Below are positions 56,440-64,000 of a stretch of 64,000 bases of DNA, one piece after another. Each line of letters starts with the position of its first letter. The stretch's first letter is position 1. Under the pieces are notes generated by a model, which saw only the letters and a list, made by a program, of their open reading frames with translations, was not told where the DNA came from and ran no database searches. The stretch is from Viola odorata (Eukaryota > Streptophyta > Magnoliopsida > Malpighiales > Violaceae). Location of the stretch: the NCBI GenBank assembly GCA_963691705.1, contig OY829538.1, positions 35,484,836-35,548,835 on the forward strand, in the 5' to 3' direction. The position numbers and the translations under genes are program-made.

Positions 56440-57770
56440 TCAAGCTTACAGTGATGATGTCGCTTTGGGAGGAGGTAGTTGATTGATGTCGCTCTGGGAG
56501 GAGGAGATTGATTGTTGTCACTCTGGGAGGAGAAGATTGATTGTCGTCATCACTGGGGATAAAAGGTGATTTCTTGATGTCGCTCTGGGAGGAGGGGATT
56601 GATTGCTGTCACTCTGGGAGGAGGAGATTGATTGTCGTCATCACTGGGGATAAAAGGTGATTGCTTGATGTCGCTCTGGGAGGATGGGATTGATTGCTGT
56701 CACTCTGGGAGGAGGAGATTGATTGCTTGATGTCGCTCTGAGAGGAGGAGATTGATTGATGTCGCTCTGGGAGGAGGTGATTGCTGTCGCTCTGGGAGGA
56801 GATAGGTTGTTGATCCTGCAAAGATATAAGCTTAGATCTATTCGGGTACCGAGAGAAAAATAAGTTGCAGGAAATGTAAATAACAACTATTCTACCAGAA
56901 ATCGTAGGTAATTTTACGAACATAAATGACGGCTCCATTAGGGGGGTCTGACATGCAACAGACGTTGCCTAGAGAGGATAACGCGCTATTCGTAGATGTA
57001 CGAATGATTTGCCCTAATGAAGTCACTCTAGGAGGAGGAAAATAATTATGCAGAAATGTAGAATTATGTGAAGGATGTCACTCTGGGAGGGGAAGAAATA
57101 CCAAGGCTGAAAAAGGTAAAACTACGCTATGCTATCACTCTGGTAGGAAAAGAAATGCTTGATGCTGAAAACTAAACCTATGATGTCACTCTGGGAGGAG
57201 AAGAAATGCTACGCTGGAGACTAAACTATGCTGTCAGTCTGGGAGGAGGAGAACACTAAGGCTGAAGACTAAATAACGTCAATTCCCGTAGGAGAAGACG
57301 TGGAATGCGGAAACTAAACTAAGGTCACTCTGGGAGGAGAAGATGCTATGCTGGAAATGAAGCTATGCTGTCACTCTAGGAGGAGGAGAATGCTAAGGCT
57401 GAAGACTAAATAACGTCAATTCCCGTAGGAGAAGACGCGGAATGCGGAAACTAAACTAAGGTTACTCTGGGAGGAGAAGATGCTATGCTGGAAACTAAGC
57501 TATGCTGTCACTCTGGGAGGAGGAGAATGCTATGCTGAAATCTAAACTATGTTGTCACCCTGGGAGGAGAAGAATGCTAGGCTGAAATCTAAATAACGTC
57601 AATTCCCGTAGGAGATGACGCGGAATGCGGAAACTAAACTAAGGTCACTCTGGGAGGAGAAGATGCTTTGCTGGAATCTAAACTATGCTATCACTCTGGG
57701 AGGAGAAGAATGCTAATGCTGGAAACTAAACTATGCTGTCACTCTAGGAGGAGAAGATGCTTATGCTAGC
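56440..57770 (-). repeat. CTCTGGGAGGAG minisatellite in A2
   Basis: Counterpart of the A1 array, reading GTCACTCTGGGAGGAGAAG on the plus strand. Two blocks: 56440-56815 (about ten units) and 57000-57770 (about 20 units, some in higher-order groups with AACGTCAATTCCCGTAGGAG near 57283, 57412 and 57595). 56820-57000 is unique. Confidence 0.85.
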
Positions 57771-60700
57771 GGCCTCGATACGAACCTAGAATGCGTCTGC
57801 GTCCTGCTCAGGAGGTAACGACCCCAAGGACAAGACTTTCCCACGATTTGCAGCCGTAAGCAGTCCTCAATTGATATTAGTGTTTGCACTCAACGCTCTG
57901 AAACAAGGCTAAGTGTTTTACACTCATGAAGATGCTACTAACATGATACATAATTTACAGTTCGCAATGTCAATCCGAGTGAATAGACTTCGAGTGAAGA
58001 TGCACATGCATGGGCGTTCTAATAATCGATGGGACTTTTACGGAAAAGAATGAAAGGACATGAAAAGTCCGGAAAGGAGTTTGTTTTGGAAAAGATTGCT
58101 TTGCTTGGGAGTTGGAAGGCTTTTGATTAGTGATGCTTTGCTGATTGACCCTGATGCGGGTGAGGGGTGCGAGCTCTCTCGCTTTTTGCTGGGGATGCTT
58201 GCTTGATAGAGTGCGTGAGCTCTGGGATCCTTGCTGGGGGTGCTTTTCGTTCGGCCAGGGGCCCTTTTCTTGAGTCTTCATTGGGGAGTGTCGTCGCTGT
58301 TCTCTTTGCGACTTGCTACTTGAGCTGGCCTTGGGCCCTCTTCTTCTCGTATCCTTACTAGGGATGCTTGCTTTGAGGTTTCTCGAGTTGGCCTGGGCCT
58401 CTTTTGCTTGACTTCACTAGGGAAGGATGCTTTGAGATTTCTCGAGTCGGCCTTGGGCCTCTTTCGCTCGAGTTCACTGAGGAAGGTTGCTTTGGGATTT
58501 CTCGAGTTGGCCTTGGGCCTCTTTACTCGAGTTTACTGGGGAAAGTTTTCTTCGAGATTTCTCGAATTGAGTTGTCCCCGGGTTGTGCTTGCTTTGTCCC
58601 TTCGATTGTTTGTATTATTCGAAGGTCTCTGAGCATTTTCTTTCTTTTCTTTTCTTTTCCTTTTTCCCTTCTCTCTTTTCTTTTCTTTTTTTTCTTTTTT
58701 TCTTTTCTCTCTTTTCTTTTTCTCTCTTCTTTTTTTTTTCTTCTTTGATTTGATTTTGAAATGCAACAGAGTAGAGCAAGCACAACCCTCGTCTTGATCT
58801 CTTCCCCTTCTGTCTCGAGGCCACGGCCTTCGTCATGGCTGCTTCTTCGATGATGGTCCTTAGCGATCCCCTGGTGACCTTTTCCGTCTCCTTCATCGTG
58901 TTCTTGGACTCGACGTGCTCATACTTCCGGCTGGCAATTTTAGCTAAAATTGCTCTTCGGCTCCCGGGGTATGAGTGATAGTGAAGTTTTGGGGTAGTTA
59001 TGACATACATGGTGGAAAGAGGGAAGAAATGAAAAAAGTGGAGAGAATCGTAAAAGTCCCATGTCACTTTATAGCTATCCCATGTCTAATTACGCATGTA
59101 CCCTGGATATTATGCGAACTCAACTAGTATCTAGTCAGTCCCTTACACTCATGAAGGATATGCCGCGATGGCTCAAAAATGCTTACCGGGTTTTGTCTAT
59201 GACTGCTTACGTCGGAGCAAACCGTGGATATAAGAGCAAACAAGTAATATCATGCATGGCATGTAATTTGGATAGATGCTGGGGTTAACAGAGGGATTGA
59301 ATATTTCTGACCTATGCGATGCACGAAAATGCTTATGAGAGTAATATGCTTTTGTTTTAGCCGGGCCAAAGAGGGATTTTGATTGATTTTTTTTTTTGAT
59401 CTTTGATGGATTGATCGCTAGATGGTTCGATTGCTGGGTGGTTTGATTGCTGGATGTTTGCTTGCTAGATGTTTGATTGCTAGATGGTTTGATTGCTAGA
59501 TGGTTTGATTGCTAGACGGCTTGATTGCTAGACGTTAGATTGCTAGATGGTTTGATTGCTAGATATTTGCTTGTTAGATGTTTGATTGCTAGATGTTTGA
59601 TTGCTAGAGGTTTGCTTGCTAGATGTTTGATTGCTAGATGTTTGATTGCTAGATGACTTGATTGCTAGACGTGGAGGACGACTTAGTCGAAAAGTTCTAC
59701 TGAGAACCTAAGGTTGCCCCCAGCGGGCCAGACGACCGTACTCGATTTACAGCTAACAAAGCGAGCAGGAATGAAAACAAATTTAAATAAAAGGGGAGAG
59801 AAAGATGGACTCCCCTGAAATGTGCAGCGGGGCTGCAAGGGCGTCTTCCACAAGCTCCACGCGGATGACAGCGAGATGCTTCCAGTCCCTGTGAGGTGCA
59901 GAGGGGAGAACAGAAAGGGAAATTAATTTGAAAATGAAAATGAGATAAGTTCAGGGATTCTCCCTTCTTTTAACTCGGCTTTTCGAGGGTGACTATGACG
60001 TGGTCCCCGTTCGGGGATGCTTTACTTTGATGTGCTGATTGGTTTCTTTTTCAGCTGCTTTGCGGGAAACGCCGATCCAGGTCGAAGGGAGGATGAGATC
60101 CGTATTTGGTCCATTTGCTTACCGATCCTTGCTAGACCTTCGCTGTTTGGCCTTTTGATTACTCGGGGGTAAAGGGGAAATCCTCTGTCCCTGAAATGTG
60201 CAGTGGGGATGCAAGGGCATATGCTTACCGTTCTTAAGCAGGCAACAAATGAGGGTGATCCAGTCCCTGAAAAAGATATGGCAAGAACTAATGAGGAGTA
60301 AATGCAAGATGATTTTTGGCAAAAGTAATGTGATTGATAAGTTTTTAAGCTCTCCCTTTTAGACGGGCTATCCGCGGGTCACTGAGTGTGACTTGTGTCG
60401 AATGTTGGTTGATGATGGCTTTTGCTTTTAGATGCTTTGCCGCAGCTCTTGCCTTGGCGTGGGTGATACTTACAGCCTGGCTGTCCCTCAATTAAAGGAT
60501 TGATCTCCGCCATGTTGATCATGGTGCGGATGTTGGATCCTTCTTGAACAAGACCGCATTAAGTATGTTGATGGTGGTCCTAGGAGGACAGCTTTTTGTC
60601 GTGCTTTTTCCCAGGAGTTGCTGCCTGCAAGGGTGCGCTGGGCGACCATGGCGTTTTGGTGATGAGCTCCTCCGAATAGGTGAACGGAGATGGGAGCCGA

Positions 60701-61222
60701 TGTTGCTAGTGTTTCGACAGCTCGGCCAGCGTAGGATGGGCTTTGTGACTTTGGTCCAGCATTTTAGTCCTTTGAGACTGGTTGTTTGAGATGCCGGTTG
60801 TGCTGGTAGCACTGCGAGGAAAAGAAATTTCGCTTTAGATGGTGATAGTTTGTCTTAAAATCTTTCCTGATTCGCTCTTGAAGGTGGCCTGCTGCTGCAA
60901 TTCAAAAGCTGCTATGAGCGGAAGCTCCGTGGTCTTCTCGTGATGACAAGATGAGACAACACGTCTCTGCAAAACCTAAAATTGATTAGTGGCGTTAGTC
61001 TAAGGGACGTGTCTTACGTCCAGAGCTACTCTTGGGGAGCCACCTATGCCATGCCTCATTTTGTCATCTCACAAGTTTAAAGAAAAAGGATAATAAAATT
61101 TTAAAAACAATACGCATCTCCTGAAAAACTTGTTTTATTAATTTCAGGACAAACGTTTGTGCTAGATTGTCATGATAAAACCCTATGTCCTTGGTCCGGC
61201 CGCGCGCTCAGTTCACGACGCT
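57771..61222 (-). other. 3' region of A2
   Basis: No gene. On the plus strand it holds the CTCGAG-type minisatellite (about 58160-58580), a pyrimidine tract (58628-58740), the A2-specific 16-18-base array, and two copies of the GTGCAGCGGGG segment (59809-59895, 60181-60271). Order matches A1 in reverse. Confidence 0.6.
59403..59670. repeat. TTTGATTGCTAGATGG array, A2 only
   Basis: About 15 units of 14-18 bases with core TGATTGCTAGATG. The matching place in A1 (near 43360) has only a short ATCAATCAATCAA, so the array expanded in A2 or its source after the copies separated, or was lost from A1. Confidence 0.85.
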
Positions 61223-63136
61223 TCAGGCAAAGTACATCTTGACAGCATCGGCATTTACCGGTCTTGGGAGATCGTCTCCGTCCATGTTGGTTAGCACTAG
61301 GGCACCCCCTGAGAATGCACTCTTGACCAAATATGGGCCTTCGTACCTCGGGGCCCACTTTCCTTGACTGGCCTCCTAATGAGGGAGAATTTTCTTCAGC
61401 ACTAAATCCCCAGCCTCGAACTTGCGAGGTCGCACTTTCTTGTTATAAGCGTTGGCCATTCTTTGCTGATATAATTGTGCATGGAAGATAGCGGCCAAGC
61501 GCTTTTCGGGAAGGAGGTTCAGCTGCTCGTACCTCACTCTTGCCCAATCTGATTCTTCTACTTCAGACTCTGCTAGGATTCTGAGAGAAGGGATTTCTAC
61601 TTCGAGGGGAATTACGGCTTCCATGCCGTAAACTAATGAGTAGGGAGTTGCCCCTGTAGATGTACGGGTTGCTATCCGATAAGCATGCAGTGCGAAGGGA
61701 AGCATGTCATGCCAGTCCTTGTGAGTGATTACCATCTTTTGGATGATCCTCTTTAGGTTTTTGTTTGCTGCTTCGACTGCTCCATTCATTTTTGGTCGAT
61801 ATGGAGATGAGTTTCGGTGCTTCACCTTCCATCGTTGGCAAAGACTGTCGATCATTTTTCCATTGAGATTGGAGCCGTTGTCCGTGATGATGGTTTATGG
61901 GACTCCGTGACGACAGATGATGTTCCTCTCAATGAAACGCATGGTCGTTTTCTGAGTGATGTTGGAGTAAGAGGCGGCCTCTACCCGCTTGGTGAAGTAG
62001 TCGATTGCTACGAGGATGAAACGATGCCCATTAGAGGCTGTTGGATGAATTTGACCCATGATGTCGATTCCCCACATCGCGAAAGGCCAAGGCGATGTCA
62101 TGTTGAAGAGAGGGGCTGGAGGGACATGGATATGGTCCGCGTAAACTTGACACTTGTGGCATTTCCGGAAATAGTCGATGCAATCCCGTTCGATGGTGAG
62201 CCAAAAGTACCCTTGCCTCATTATCTGCCTGGCCATCATGTGCCCACTTGCGTGTGTGGAACAAACCCCTTCGTGGATTTCCGTTATGATTCTTTTTGCC
62301 TCTGTCATGGTGACGCAGCGAAGCAAAGCTCCATCAGCTCTCTTTTTGTACAGAACTTCACCGTCGAGGTAGAAGTCTAGTGCTAAACGCTGGAGGGTCC
62401 TTTTGCTAACCTGGCTTGCCCCCGGTGGATACTCCCGGTTTCTGATGAATTGTACCAAGTCGTGGAACCAAGGCTTCCCATCGGGCTCCTCTTTTAAGGC
62501 TACGCAGCATGCCGGAGTTTCCTTCACTTCTACCCTCAGAGGCTGAAGCATTACTCCGCACTCTAACTTGAACATCGATGCCAGCGTGGCTAATGTGTCG
62601 GCGAAGCGGTTCTTTTCTCTGTCGACTCGGTCGAACTTGGTTTCCTCGAATTCCCGTATGAGTCGGGTGAGTAACCTTTGATAAGGGATGAGCTTGGAAT
62701 CCCGTGTCTGCCAGAGATCCTGGGCTTGGTAGATGACGAGTGCTGAATCGCTGAAGATTCGGAGCTTCTTTACTTTTAGGTTGATGGCTGCCGCGAGACC
62801 GCTGATACATACCTCGTACTCGGCGATGTTATTGGTGCATGGGAAGTTTAGTTTGCATGCTATGGGGAATTGATGACCATCTGGGGCTATGACTACAGCT
62901 CCCACTCCCTTGCCCGAGAGGTTCACCGCGTCGTCGAAGAACATGGTCCACCAATCGTCTTCTTGGAGATCTCCTGCGATTTCATCTTCAACCACTATGA
63001 TGTCCTCATCAGGGAAGTCAAAGCTCAATGACTCATACTCGTCCGAGGCATGATCAGCCAAGTGATCGGCGAGGGCGCTTGCCTTAACCGCTTTCCGGGT
63101 TACATAGATGATCTCGTGCTCAGCTAATAAGACTTG
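61223..63136 (-). pseudogene. Second RNase H and integrase of A2, nearly intact
   Basis: One frame from 63136 to the stop at 61223-61225 with only two internal stops: TAA 61893-61895 (Glu in GVPETIITDN of A1) and TAG 61376-61378 (CAG in A1). RNase H acids are all present: MFFDDAVNLSGKGVGAVV, NNIAEYEVCISGL, FSDSALVIYQ, NRFADTLATLA. Integrase zinc domain: EIHEGVCSTHASGH then CHKCQVY. Core: WGIDIMGQIH, ITDNGSNL, NGAVEAANK, all three acids kept. The tail ends in VNADAVKMYFA. It may have been lost recently. Confidence 0.87.
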
Positions 63137-64000
63137 TCATCTGCAAATGCGACTTGATAGGTACGGCTTTTCGAAAATGTACTTCAGTGGATCCATGCGA
63201 GAGATTAGCCATGTCGTGTAATACAGCATGTACTGTCGGAGCCTTCGGGCGCACCATGCTAGGGCGCAACAAGTTCGTTCTAACATGGAGTAGCGCATCT
63301 CGCACTCGTTGAATTTCTTGTTGAGGTAGTAGATGGCTTGCTCACGTCTTCCTGACTCATCGTGCTGTCCCAAAACGCAGCCCATGGCGTTAGCCATGAC
63401 TGTTAGGTACATGAGCAAGGGTCGTCCTGGCGTCGGGGGAACCAGTACCGGTGGGTTTTGTAGGTATGTCTTGATTTTCTCAAAGGCTTTCTGATAGTCT
63501 TCGTCCCATTCTGCCTCTCCGTGTTTCCTTAGCATTTTGAACATCGGCTCGCAAGTAAGCGTTAACTGGCTAATAAAGCGAGCGATGTAGTTGATGCGTC
63601 CTAAAAAGCTTCGTACTTCCGTTTTAGTGCTGGGAGCGGGTAGCTCTCGAATTGCTTTTATCTTATCAGGATCCACTTCTATGCCTTTGTTGCTGACGAT
63701 GAATCCTAACAACTTTCCGGCGGTTACTCCAAAGGTGCACTTAGCTGGGTTTAAACGTAGCTGAAATTGCCTCAACCTTTCGAATACCTTCTTTAGGATG
63801 TCTACATGATCTTGCGTGCCACGAGATTTGGCTATCATGTCGTCGACATATATTTCCAACTCTTTATGCATCATGTCATGGAAAAGGGTGACAGCAGCAC
63901 GTTGGTATGTAGCTCCTGCGTTCTTCAATCCGAAGGGCATCACTTTGTAGCAGAAGGTTCCCCAAGGTGTGATAAAGGTCGTCTTTTCACTGTCCTCGGG
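63137..64000 (-). CDS. RT (partial) and RNase H of A2
   Basis: Open from the window edge to TGA 63137-63139. At the edge the frame reads PEDSEKTTFITP, so the N-terminal half of RT lies beyond. Visible: VMPFGLKNAGATYQRAAV, catalytic IYVDDMIAKS (near 63835-63862), the RT thumb and RNase H (YLTVMANAMGCVLGQHDE, ERTCCALAWCARRLRQY, YIFEKPYL). No other stop or frameshift. The TGA is followed at once by a frame that continues the protein, exactly as in A1. Confidence 0.85.
   Translation of the reverse strand, partial: PEDSEKTTFITPWGTFCYKVMPFGLKNAGATYQRAAVTLFHDMMHKELEIYVDDMIAKSRGTQDHVDILKKVFERLRQFQLRLNPAKCTFGVTAGKLLGFIVSNKGIEVDPDKIKAIRELPAPSTKTEVRSFLGRINYIARFISQLTLTCEPMFKMLRKHGEAEWDEDYQKAFEKIKTYLQNPPVLVPPTPGRPLLMYLTVMANAMGCVLGQHDESGRREQAIYYLNKKFNECEMRYSMLERTCCALAWCARRLRQYMLYYTTWLISRMDPLKYIFEKPYLSSRICR

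Larger units (their letters stand above)
52338..64000 (-). mobile_element. A2: second Ogre-like element, minus strand, cut by window edge
   Basis: Read on the minus strand: RT (from the window edge), RNase H, second RNase H, integrase, repeat-rich 3' region, polypurine tract, 3' LTR ending at 52338. Collinear with A1 but inverted. TTGCG at 52333-52337 would be its target duplication if the LTR end is right; the partner is outside the window. Confidence 0.85.

Noticed and set aside
61817..62380. Plus-strand ORF of 187 codons
   Set aside because: Shadow of the A2 integrase, which is on the minus strand.

Overview
The window looks like a piece of angiosperm nuclear DNA, probably eudicot heterochromatin. 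It is built almost entirely of LTR retrotransposons of the Ty3/gypsy superfamily. I see no cellular gene, tRNA, rRNA or prokaryotic feature. The lineages I recognise are CRM-like chromoviruses (pol runs into the LTR and ends in a [12 protein letters not shown] motif), an Ogre-like Tat element (4 kb LTR, predicted intron between protease and RT, second RNase H) and a Tat/Retand-like element with antisense genes behind pol. CRM-like elements suggest, but do not prove, a pericentromeric position.

Layout. 1-2063 is a fragment (F1) of a CRM-like element with a 501-bp tandem duplication. At 2064 it is joined to the gag half of an Ogre-like element (A1), whose pol half resumes at 36496. The 30.5 kb between is a nest, one element inside another, each with matching 5-bp target duplications: B (CRM-like, 5996-36490, TTCAC) sits in A1; C (CRM-like, 11658-34295, TAGTG) sits in the integrase zinc domain of B; D (Tat-like, 16219-32103, TATAT) sits in C between RNase H and integrase. 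LTR divergence judged by eye falls in the expected order B > C > D.

D is the most interesting element. After a sense gag-pol (16859-22708) it has 8.8 kb carrying a cluster of antisense genes. One of them (26225 down to 23837) reads as an unbroken three-exon, 740-residue protein with a TATA box upstream. A decayed paralogue and two further antisense ORFs follow.

A1 continues 36496-46907 with protease, predicted intron, RT, two RNase H regions, integrase, a long minisatellite-rich 3' region and the start of its 3' LTR. A second CRM-like element (B2, 46908 to about 50778, related to B) interrupts that LTR and has lost its 3' end. 50779-52337 holds an antisense fragment of an unrecognised TE protein and an AACCGG-rich repeat. 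From 52338 to the window end a second Ogre-like copy (A2) lies on the minus strand with a complete 4006-bp 3' LTR and a better preserved pol, cut by the window edge in RT.

Nearly every coding region is broken by stops or frameshifts, many of them C-to-T type changes expected of methylated, silenced DNA. The exceptions are the antisense gene of D and, to a lesser degree, the A2 pol. Shared features across copies (covarying stem-loops between protease and RT, a palindrome over the polypurine tract, stops at identical positions, a variant primer binding site) are the main leads for follow-up.
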